DNA of 64,000 bases from Plazaster borealis (taxonomy: Eukaryota > Echinodermata > Asteroidea > Forcipulatida > Labidiasteridae): positions 25,985,488 through 26,049,487 of the forward strand of contig CM037474.1 of assembly GCA_021014325.1 (NCBI GenBank). Direction: 5' to 3'. The notes under the pieces were generated by a model. The model had not been told where the DNA came from. It saw only the letters and a program-made list of their open reading frames with translations, and did no database searches. The position numbers were made by a program, and so were the translations under genes. Below, piece after piece: positions 46,201 through 55,202 of the stretch; within the stretch, counting starts at the first letter, position 1, and every line of letters starts with the position of its first letter.

Positions 46201-47980
46201 AGAAAACCTCTAATAGGGAAAACCCATATTGTCAGTTTGGGACTGAAAACACAATCCACATGCAAGTACCCCAAGGCTTTCCAGTCTGGGATTTGAACCG
46301 GGGTCCACATAGGTCAGGGGCGGATCCAGGATTTTCCAAACGTGGGGGGGGGCGTGATTTGTTTTTCAGAATGAAAGACCGCGCCATCCCCAGACAGCAT
46401 TTTATTTTTCTGCACTGCGAAATTGCCAATGCACTAATGAGTATGACTTCTGATTTTTTTTCTCTCCCTTTTTTTTTTCCTGGCAAAAGGGGGGGGGGAC
46501 ATGCGCCCCTACGCCCCCCCCCCCCCTGGATCCGCGCCTGTAGGTGAAAGGTGGGGAAGGAAACACTGGGCTCACTTGAATGCTCTTCAGATTCAGATTC
46601 AGATTCAGAATTTAGGTTCAGATAATATTCCAGTATCTATTGAACTGATGAGTTATCGTTGAACATGATTCACAAACCTTTATCAAATGAGATGCTTATT
46701 TATCATTAAGATGAGTGATGGAGGTCTTTCACATGATGGAGGACATAATGGTTCTTAAAGGTATAAGGGTCATTGGTAGATCCTCAAAAGTTATTAATGA
46801 CCATAAAACTTACATGGTGAGAGAAGCACTGCATGTTGTTGATTGTTGATGGTAAAACCTTTTTGAGAATGTATTCCCTTCGAAGAAATATGGTTTGGAT
46901 AATTTTTCGCGCAAAACATTCTGAGAAACGATTCATGCATGAACCGTTTCTCAGGTATATGAGGCTTGGTGTCCGTTGTCCGTTCGCGAATGCTGCGGCC
47001 AGAGATGCGGTTGGCAACCGCTGTCACTTCGCTAAACGTGGATGGATTCGACGTTTTTGCGAAAATACCTTGCCAGTTTGTTGATGTTTTCTCAGCAAGT
47101 ATGAAACTGTATTCAGCCGCAACTTTTATTGTATCTTTCTTGACAATTTTGCCTATAAATAAGCATTCCGTTGACAAGACCAATCTATGACCATCACTGA
47201 TGACCATACCTTTAAGGTTGTTTTATAGGCCTTTCTGAACACATTAACTATTACGGGCGTACAATATATAAAAGATATCAATTAAATTCAGCACCATGGT
47301 GTTGCCCAGGATTCCAACCGATCCAAGTGCTCATGGAGAAAGGATCGTGTGATCCGAACGCCCCAGCAATTGTGCAGGCGATTTAAGTTTGACAAAATAC
47401 TGCAAATAAACATATAACAATATCGGTTTCGTTTTATGTAGAATGCAGCCAGTTAATGAACAACCAGATCAATTCCATAGGAGTAAACAAAGAGAAAATA
47501 GAATATGCTGTTTCTAGACAAGATTGTGAACATTTCTTTATAAAATTTCCCCACATTATTATAATTGTTCAAACCAAACTATACGTGCCTGACCACAATA
47601 TTGGGATGAAGAGGAACTGCTTCTAAAATTATTGTTCCCTGAAAAAAGTCAATGTGAAAAAACCAACAATGCAAAGACAGATGTGATAAGTAGTTGACAT
47701 TTGGCTAACTTTGACTTCATTTAGATGCAAACTCATTTATTGATGTTGTGGTTTTAAAGATACCGTGGCATGGTCATATGGACCGTCTGGCTCCAAACCC
47801 ACAACTTGAGATACGCTGTTGCTATAGCTCCACGTACTCGACTGCATCGCCCGAATACACCACACAAAGGTACTTCAAGAAGAGATCGTGTACTTACCAC
47901 CATGTCGATATTACTTGAGACGGCATCATGAATAAGATGACACCGCAACGAATGAAATTAATCAAAGTCGACTCCCGCAT
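33801..47980 (-). CDS. Wnt ligand, Wnt2-like, with extended C-terminus, complete
   Basis: Secreted lipid-modified signalling protein that binds Frizzled receptors. Coding exons 47898-47980, 44300-44529, 36017-36294, 34858-35119, 33801-34264 total 1317 nt, 438 residues. The order is: signal peptide (1 to about 25), [26 protein letters not shown] with an N-glycosylation site, [34 protein letters not shown] with the palmitoleoylated Ser213, [41 protein letters not shown], and canonical end HTCK at 349. [19 protein letters not shown] and the five-exon layout fit Wnt2 best; WntA was not excluded, so no symbol is given. Residues 350-438 are an extra basic, Ala/Thr-rich tail that ordinary Wnts lack. 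Introns 1 and 2 (3.4 and 8.0 kb) are full of repeats. Confidence 0.92.
34858..35119 (-). CDS. Wnt exon 4 (lipidation site)
   Basis: 262 nt. It encodes [20 protein letters not shown], a variable linker, then [20 protein letters not shown]. Ser213 in HGVSGSC is the residue acylated by Porcupine in the family. Confidence 0.95.
35663..35857. mobile_element. B-type MITE in Wnt intron 3
   Basis: Ends GGGCCCAATTTGATAGAGC / CTCTATAAAATTGGGC; reverse orientation relative to the copies at 2.0 kb. Confidence 0.75.
36017..36294 (-). CDS. Wnt exon 3
   Basis: 278 nt. It encodes [20 protein letters not shown] onward to [16 protein letters not shown] and [14 protein letters not shown], donor gtaagt. The acceptor is a tandem cagaag, so the exon could also begin three bases earlier (36297). 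The 36294 choice gives the Wnt2-like length. Confidence 0.93.
36779..37153 (+). mobile_element. A-type MITE, copy 4
   Basis: TTAA ends, AGGCACTGGACACG / CGTGTCCAGTGCCT. Central palindrome CTGAAAAAGGCTTCAGG followed by its near complement (one mismatched pair), a third distinct type. In Wnt intron 2. Confidence 0.85.
37282..37379. repeat. Short foldback element
   Basis: GGGTGCGTTTTCGCA at 37282-37296 and its exact inverse at 37365-37379, with partially complementary interior. Probably a small MITE. Confidence 0.6.
37601..37919 (+). CDS. Unidentified exon or small membrane protein, opposite strand in Wnt intron 2
   Basis: I do not recognise this gene. The open frame has ATG at 37614 and stop at 37917-37919 (101 residues), and a possible cag acceptor at 37600 suggests it may instead be the last exon of a longer plus-strand gene. 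The start is hydrophobic and aromatic ([17 protein letters not shown]), fitting a membrane segment or signal anchor. The rest is polar: [31 protein letters not shown], then an acidic DEDTDTDD-like tail ending GTRRR. Codon choice and lack of repeats look coding. No upstream exons were found. It could also be a chance open frame. Confidence 0.4.
44300..44529 (-). CDS. Wnt exon 2
   Basis: 230 nt between gtgtcag and gtaagt. It encodes [20 protein letters not shown] onward to [20 protein letters not shown] and FGKVMLK. Cys42, 56, 77 and 88 are the first conserved Wnt cysteines. Confidence 0.94.
45055..45172. mobile_element. C-type foldback MITE in Wnt intron 1
   Basis: Ends tgtccgaatttatcggctgc and gccaccaaattggacatggc, with the agcaacagccg inner arm of the family. 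Confidence 0.6.
46314..46541. mobile_element. MITE with CAGGGGCGGATCCAGG ends
   Basis: Left end caggggcggatccagg, right end cctggatccgcgcctg. TAGGT flanks both sides as a likely target duplication. The ends resemble the widespread hAT-like short elements. Confidence 0.7.
46755..47215. mobile_element. A-type MITE, copy 8
   Basis: TTAA ends, AGGTATAAGGGTC / GACCATACCT. Central palindrome CTGAGAAACGATTCATG followed by its near complement. In Wnt intron 1. A chance open frame of 137 codons lies inside. Confidence 0.8.
47898..47980 (-). CDS. Wnt exon 1 (signal peptide)
   Basis: 27 codons plus two bases from ATG at 47980: [20 protein letters not shown] then SQVISTW, donor gtaagt. The TG carried over joins a G in exon 2 to make the second Trp of the WW pair that Wnt2 proteins have here. 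The open frame continues upstream, but only this Met gives a signal-peptide-like start. No expression evidence is available. Confidence 0.72.
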
Positions 47981-49657
47981 CTCAACTTCATCCAAAGAAT
48001 ATTTTCCCGAATACAATGAAAAACGTCTGTTTTTGAAGGTTGTCCACGCAACGCTATTGTTCTCTAGTTTTGTAAACAGCGGAGTTTTTAAGGTCGGCAC
48101 GGGAGTTTTCACCCGACGACTTGGTATCGGTAGCAAGTCCGAGGTGCAAGTACAGTGGAATTCCGCGGAGTTCGGAGGAGAGGGTCCGCTTAGAGATTGT
48201 ACCACCGCCTCGCCATTGGCCTATTATCACATCAAAGGATGCCGCTTGTATTTTAATATTCATGAGTTGCTGTTCTTACATGCGCCGTTTGTGCCGCTGT
48301 TGGTGAGTGAAAGTAAAAAAGAGCCAAGATGTGGTGTTCATACTGCGGTTAGTTGCCATTGAGTATGAATAGTATCAAATCATGTTTAGAGAAAGGAGGG
48401 GGTGTCGAGATCACCCCTAAGGGCCGGCTAAGTAATCCCTAATTGTTAGGGGGAGGACCGCATGCCATTTTCAATTACAACTAGTCATCTACCTCCGTAC
48501 ACCCCAAGGTGGAATTGAATGGGTGAGAGGGATGCGACGAAAAAGGACCAACACAGGACCGGGAAGCAACGCAGTTCAGTCGGCCGTGTTTTGGTTTGAC
48601 AAGAACAACACCAATGCCTGTGGGGAAAGTAGTATTTTTTTTACTACAGGTATGAAACTAAATGATTTGGAAGTGTACTATTTAATGAGTTGATATTTCA
48701 ATTTTTCTTCATGTATTTAAAGATATCTTTTACATTTTTTAAACGGACTGATCGAACCACTATGACAACAATACAAATTGGTTTTATTCGAAGGTTGGGA
48801 ATGTTGTGTTTTTCCCGGCAAATCTGCGCTATTATGTGTTAGAATTGAAAAGATTCGTTGGTGTAACAGCTCACTACATTTCACGTCAGGATGCTCAGAT
48901 GCTCAGACCACCTTCTTCAACAAACACATCTCGCCAAATGTTGTTTCAGACAAAATTATGGAAACCTTTTGTACGTGCAGTTGTTTTTTTGTGGTAAGGG
49001 TTTTCTGTGTGTGGGAAAACTGCAGTGGACAAAGCGCGGCGCTGAGCGTACTGGTGTAATTCTTTAATCATCCTTAAAAGGGGAACATACTTTAAACCAT
49101 TCACCGGTGAAAAGCAAAAAAGGAAATTCAATTTAGCAGCACTGAACCGAAGGACCACAGACTTAACTCCTTTTTTTACCCAAAATGAGCGGCACAATCT
49201 GAAAGGATTTTGCCCCCGCTATTTAACATGGAATTTAATTAAAGCGATCTGATGGGGTTTAATAGGGAGGTGCGAACAAGCTTTTGTGGTTTGGGGGCCC
49301 CCTATATATTGGGCTCTGTGTCACTGGAATGATCTCTGATACCCTGTGACAGCCTCAGAATAGACACGTTCCCGTTTTAGCAGGCGGGGTCATTTCAAGA
49401 CGCTGGAACAGTCGTCTTTTTTGTTGTACGTGTCAACCAGAGCGGGGTCAGTGGACCTGTGGGTCCACTACATTGTGATGATGATGTTGGGATTGCCTCG
49501 GCAAGAATGCACTCATGAATAGACAGATTGAAATGAGCAAGATGTTGTGGGTTGTATCGACGGTGGACTTCAAAGCTCGAGACGCGTTGACCACGCGCCT
49601 TTTATAAGAAAGGCAATCCCATGGTGTGGTTTAATTCAGGGGGAGATTTACATAGCT

Positions 49658-50240
49658 TTAAAGGTTTTTGGTATAGGATTGGTAAGGATACAAAAACATC
49701 ATTGTTTAATAGTCTGAAAGCTTACTGATTATGAAGTTCATACTAAGTCTAGGCCTATATAGAGCAATTTTTTCTGTGAAATATTTCCCTCTGATTTTAG
49801 AAAACTGTATCTGAAAACCTAAACAAATAAAGCGCAACTCAGCTGATTTCGGTTGTTACAACCAAAATTAATAATAATAATATAATAATAGTGGCTTCTT
49901 ATATAGCGCACATATCCGTCACTCAGTGACGCTCAAGGCGCTTTTAGCGTTCATTATTTTCCTGCAAGGTATTGTGGAGCTACGTTTTGAAGTATGAGAC
50001 CAAGTCCTTTACATAGCACCATGTAATGGTTTACAAGGTGCTGTGGCGCAATATGCTGCCGATCAAAATTAAGGACAATGTGTTTAAATGCTGAAACTTT
50101 TGGATGGTTTTTCACTACTTTCTCCTGACTCACACTACGGATTGAGCCAAAATTTTCACAAAGGTTTGTTATTTCATCCCACAAGTGACAAAACATGACT
50201 GCTGTCGGCGACTATTTTGTCAGCTCTACCAATCCTGTGT
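49658..50240. mobile_element. F-type MITE containing a retroposon tail
   Basis: The left TTAAAGG end is at 49658 and the right accaatcctgtgtcgg near 50235. It is split at 49868-50072 by an L2-type tail (aataataat ... tagcgcacatatccgtcact) in minus orientation. Core ttcggttgttacaaccaaaa. Confidence 0.65.
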
Positions 50241-50889
50241 CGGACATAATAACACTGAAACTAATTCCGAAAGGATCCTGTACTTTGGATCATAAAAAGC
50301 TAGAGAAGATGCTGTATGCAGTCAGGAAACAGAGTTGTGTCCAGAAATGTTTGTTATGGAAAATACTATAGGATTAGTCCAAAGATCGCAAAGAAAACGT
50401 TCAGCGGAGGGAGGCCTGAAAACAAGTTGCAGGGCAAAATGTCAAGTTCCAGAGACTTGGCTCTCCCTTCACACAGATAAGGCTTGGGGAACACAATTTC
50501 TCTGCCTTATTCTTAAACAAATTAGACGCTGGTAGTATACTAATACCTTCTGTGTTTACTAATTATAGGGATCAATTCTGATGGGCCATCTCTCCAATGA
50601 AACGCGAGATTACAGTCTTTAAACCCCTTCACTTCCCGTTCATTCCTAGTTTCAGTGGAACTCTTTTTGGTTTTGCCGAAACAAGTTACTCGAGTTACAA
50701 GTTACTTTTGTGGTCGACCGTGAAATATTTTATCTGGTACCCCCCCCCCCCCGAAACAAAAATTTAAAATAAATTTATTAAATAAGAAGTGATGTATTAA
50801 ATTTAGATTGTGTTTAATTCCATATTAACTTGCTCAAATTCTCATCGAACTGAACACTCAAAATACGATCAGAGACAGCAGATAGCGCC

Positions 50890-51085
50890 TACACTGCAAA
50901 AATGGGGTGTTAAATTGACATAATGGGTGTTGTCACATATAGATACAAAAACAAAATCAAATTTACACTCTATGGTGTTAAAATAACATTACTTTCTGCA
51001 AAAACAATTACATTGGTATTATGTTAACACCCTATGATGTTAATTTTGATTCTCTGTTCGGTATCTTTATGTGATAACACCCAAA
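50890..51085. mobile_element. D-type foldback MITE, truncated
   Basis: Left end tacactgcaaaaatggggtg, core gggtgttgtcacatatagat, inner right arm tgtgataacaccca; right terminus lost. Confidence 0.7.
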
Positions 51086-52251
51086 ATAACGCCTGCACCA
51101 AGTCTACAGGGCCTCGTTAAATCTCTATATGGGATTATCGTTAATGTTGCACATCTTTATGGCCTTTATAGTAATATCTATTTAACTAAATATATGCATT
51201 GACAAAATGGAGGTATCACCCCTCGTATACTATTGACAAGAAATCTGTGGAGGTATAAACTTGGACAGACACTCATCATCATGTTTGCGTGTAAGACTCT
51301 GTCAGCGGGTCTGAAGTGGAAGCTGATGCTTGAGGTTTTTTTTGCCCATGCTGATCGTGCGAGGAGACCACGGCCTGGCGTCGGCTCTTTCCACAGCTAG
51401 TCGGCCGGACACATGGCCTGTCACGCTGAAACACGAACAGGCGGGAAAAAACTCGTGGTGGTGACCAGAATTCAACCTGGTTTTTATATGGCACTCTACA
51501 CAAGACTGTGGGCCTACCCACTGTTCTTCTGTATACGTTTCAGTGTTCTACCTTTGAATATTATACTGTTTGTACAAATAATAAACAATGTTTTAATGAT
51601 TTTTATACGTTGAAAACAGTTTTGGAGTCGTAAACATAAGTGCGTTTCGAGTTAGCTTCACACTACAGCAATTTAGCAGGGGTCCCTTGCTTAATTTGAG
51701 CATGGTTGTAACATTGTATAAAATGTACTCCGTGTGTGAAAAGGACAACAATGTTTGGACTGTCCAAGGTCCCTCGTAAAATCTTCTCAAATTTGCCGTC
51801 CTTTATGGACAGTTTAAACATTATTTTCCTTTCACGGAGGTGCATTTTGTAAAATTTCGCAACCATGCTAAAATTAAGCAAGGGACCCTTGTTAAATTGA
51901 TGTCGTGTGACTGGTATGCCCGATGTCTAAACCTCATGTCGCATGCAAACAGTAATTACACGATACGCTGGAGTAAAATACTGAGCAAGGGTCTAAAGAA
52001 CTCTGTTGTAAAGAAGAGTGATTTAGAACTAATATGAAACAAACCACTGAATTGTGCATGTACCATCATGCGAAAGGGCGGGTTAAGATTTGAATTTCTT
52101 AAATTCCTAGTTTGATTGTACGTCGTGACGTGTAGATCGTTGATTGATCTTTATAATTCTTTTGGACCAATCTGACATTAACTCTTAGCGCACACAAATT
52201 CGCTAAGCACAAACAAGCTCCCAGCCGTACTGGATTTATACTGATTAAGTA

Positions 52252-52281
52252 GTTGTTGCTATACGAAAGTATAGCAACAAC
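52252..52281. repeat. 13-bp perfect hairpin with GAAA loop
   Basis: GTTGTTGCTATAC, GAAA, then the exact complement. The GAAA loop is of the stable GNRA class if transcribed in this direction. No flanking transcript evidence. Confidence 0.7.
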
Positions 52282-53091
52282 GTTTTTTTTTTATGTAGGC
52301 CTAATTAGTTAGTCTTTAAGTGCTACCACTATCTTCCTTGTTTTATCTATCAAACTAACACGGCTATTTGTATTATTGGATTGATACTGGCATCCTGCCT
52401 ATTTTGGTTAATCTTTCAACTCAGTGGTATGCCACTGGTCACGATCCCATCGACTCCAAGGCCTCAACCCCGTCTCTAAACTGTTGCCATTACACCCAGC
52501 CGCCAACTAAATCGACTGAGGAGTGAACACAAACATCGTGTCAAATCGAAAGAGACTAATGACGTTCCATCACAAACCATAGACACATACGTCGACAGTC
52601 TTCCAATACATCATTTTGTTGTTGTATCGTACACAGCCAATTACGCCCCCATCAGTCATTTTCTGCTTTATGTTTGCGCTGCCTATCATAACACATCTGG
52701 TATTTTTCTAGGCCACACGTGCCGGTGTCTCAAGTTCTTCTTGCGAACACTGTTTTGCTCGTGAGGGCGGGATGGTTGGGACCAGTGAATGGTATGGGTG
52801 CACACACCATAAAAGCTCCCCTTAACAACCAATGCTAATTCAAAACAATACTCAACAAATATTAAAAAGTGTCTCAGCCTTTTCAAAACAAACCAAATGT
52901 ATTTTCTGACAAATAAACTTCATTTTTTCTTTTCAATTTTTGGTACTAACTACTAGGTTAGCCGTTTGGCTTTTGAGATAGGCTCATCCAAAATAAAAAC
53001 ACCCTTGAACGACTAAACTGACCAGACTCCATCTTGGAAATGTGACCCCACACCTTTTTAACAAAATAGGGCCATATTTAGAGGGCTAGTG

Positions 53092-53322
53092 TACACTGCA
53101 AAAATGGGGGTGTTAAAATTGACACCATGGGTGTTGTCACATATAGGTACCAAAAAGAATCACAATATACAACATAAGGTGTTAAAATAACACTAATTTC
53201 TGTCAACACAATTACATTGATGTTCTTTTCACCATAATGGTGTTCATTTTGATTCTCTCTTGTGTATCTATATGTGACAACACCCATGGTGTAAATTCTA
53301 ACACCCCGGTTTTTGCAGTGTA
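53092..53322. mobile_element. D-type foldback MITE, complete
   Basis: 231 bp; ends tacactgcaaaaatgggggt and accccggtttttgcagtgta are inverted, and complementarity continues inward through gggtgttgtcacatatag. Confidence 0.8.
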
Positions 53323-54199
53323 CCCCCAAAAGGCTCCACAGTTTGAATGTCAACAACCCCAGCGGCACAATATTGGACCATTTTGTAACAATCCATAAGA
53401 GCCATGACCTTCAAATCGTTGATTTACAGAAACAAAGGGCTTACATTGTATTATTGAGGCTGAGCATGAGTTTCTCTCTATTTAGTGTGGTGCACCCGTT
53501 ATTGAAACATACAGTTTTCCCACCCTCGAGTAGGGGCAATTTTTTTCACAGTCAATTGTTTACCACCCAAGAGAGTAGGCTTATAAAGTATTGAGGGCGG
53601 GGTGGGGCGTGGTCATGGTCATTATCGGTGTTGATGAGAACTTTAGCCCTACTCTCAAGTCGAGTAACTTGTTTCGGCAAAACCAAAAAGAGTTCCACCG
53701 AAACTAGGAATGAACGGGAAGTGAAGAGGTTTAAAGACTGTAATCTCGCGTTTCATTGGAGAGATGGCCCATCAGAATTGATCCCTATAAGCAGAACTGT
53801 TTTAAGAATCCAAACAAAGAAACACCCCAACAAACAAGCAAACAAACAAAACAAACAGCTCCACACATTGTAAAATAAGATGTATGTTAATGTTCAAGAT
53901 TTTTTATTAAAATAGAAACTGTGTAGTCGCAACAACCACTCTAATGATTTGAAAATAATAACCGCAAATTACAATAGGAAAATTAAATTAGTACCTAAAT
54001 AAGCCAAAATTAGCAAGAGTATTATAGCATGCGAATTCCTTTTTCCTGTAATATTTTCTGCTAATTTCAAAACGTAAGGCAAAGTAAAAGTATAAGTTGT
54101 ATTTTTTTTAATGTTTACATTGCTTTCTTATAATTATTATGCACAGTTTAGCATGGAAGCTGGATTTTTGGGCATTGCATGGTGAGGTACCAATGTATG

Positions 54200-54480
54200 A
54201 TAATTATCCAGTTTGCGCTAACACCATGTGTATATCTACTTTGCTGTGTAGATTTGTTCTTGAGAACTTGTCTTGCTATTTATTCTACTGCCGCGGAGCA
54301 GATTTTGGAATTCGGGAGACTACTTAATATTCAAAACTTAGTCTTCATAATTCCGGTATCTACTCCGCGGCAGTAGACAAAAAATAGCAAGACAGGTTCT
54401 CAAGAACAATACACAGCAAAGTATATTCATTGGACTGAGTGTTACTGCAAACTGCATAATCAACACGAGGAAAGATACAT
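54200..54480. repeat. Foldback element after the module-repeat gene
   Basis: Left arm ctttgctgtgtagatttgtt ... ctactgccgcggagcagat pairs with the right arm from about 54360 to 54450, with small indels, around a loop of about 50 nt. It lies in or just after the presumed 3' UTR. Confidence 0.7.
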
Positions 54481-54503
54481 CTAAGCAAGTATTTGAAAGC
54501 ATT

Positions 54504-54509
54504 TTTATT
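54504..54509 (-). terminator. Candidate polyadenylation signal of the module-repeat gene
   Basis: AATAAA on the minus strand about 245 bp after the stop. It is the first such hexamer downstream and lies just past the right arm of the foldback at 54200-54480. Confidence 0.4.
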
Positions 54510-54752
54510 GAACCCAACTTTAAATTGTTTGTTCTGTGCAAGTATCCAGGATGAGAGTTGCTCATGAGTTGTGGGTGAGGATTGTCCAAAATATTTTAGT
54601 TCATCGACAAGATTGTAAATAGCCACTGAGATAAAATCGCTTTCCTGAAGCCTGAGTTTTAATTCAATATTAAGTAAATGAACAGAAATCCAACATAGAG
54701 TAAGGTTTTACAGAACAAAAGTTACATTATTTTTGTCCAGACCAATTCAGAG

Positions 54753-55202
54753 TTAGTGAAAAATGTGATGTTTCTTCTTGTGAACTACTTTGGGCAACCA
54801 TTTCAACCATTTGAAAACTTTACTAATTCCTCGTTTGACTTTTTGCTCGTTTTCGATCGGTATGTCCCCACGACCTCTCAACGTTATCGTCGGTGTAACT
54901 GTTGTCACCTCCGTGGTGGGCTCTCCTGTCGCCTCAGTGGAGGTTGTTGGTTCGTGAGGAGTTACAGTCTCATTTATAGCGCCCTCAGTCGTTGCAGTTT
55001 TCTCAGTTGTCTGCTCTGGTGTGGTGGTGGCCTCCGGTTGGCTGCCTTCTCCTTCGTCCTCCTCTCCCATTGGCCAGAAGTCGATGTCTACGGGCCAGTT
55101 GCCATGCTTCAGGAGCGTGATTGCTTTGAGGATGAGTTCGAGTTTCAGTTGTTGTTTGGATTTGGTGAAGAAAACAATGTCTTTGTATTCGCCTTTATAA
55201 AC
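54753..55202 (-). CDS. Module-repeat gene exon 6 (module 5, linker, cationic tail)
   Basis: 149 codons plus stop; acceptor cttag. It holds LKLELILKAITLLK, then HGNWPVDIDFWPMGEEDEGE, a Thr/Pro/Glu-rich mucin-like linker, LRGRGDIPIENEQKVKR, and the C-terminal peptide (304-328) with motif FKWLKWLPK and KKKHH. A minus-strand AATAAA lies at 54504-54509. Confidence 0.85.
   Translation of the reverse strand, partial: VYKGEYKDIVFFTKSKQQLKLELILKAITLLKHGNWPVDIDFWPMGEEDEGEGSQPEATTTPEQTTEKTATTEGAINETVTPHEPTTSTEATGEPTTEVTTVTPTITLRGRGDIPIENEQKVKRGISKVFKWLKWLPKVVHKKKHHIFH

Larger units (their letters stand above)
50563..53790. repeat. Inverted repeat of about 130 bp, arms 3 kb apart
   Basis: Arm 50563-50693 (ttatagggatcaattctgat ... 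acaagttactcga) recurs inverted at 53660-53790 with two visible mismatches. Both arms are followed inward by D-type elements. Could be transposon ends or an inverted duplication. Confidence 0.8.
47981..54752. other. Intergenic between Wnt and the module-repeat gene
   Basis: Upstream side of Wnt and downstream side of the module-repeat gene. It holds the F-type MITE with nested retroposon tail (49.66-50.24 kb), the 3-kb inverted-repeat structure (50.56-53.79 kb), two D-type MITEs and the foldback at 54.2 kb. No exon could be supported. Confidence 0.55.

Noticed and set aside
46794..47207. 137-codon open frame on the minus strand
   Set aside because: Entirely inside A-type MITE copy 8; palindromic repeat sequence with no protein family.
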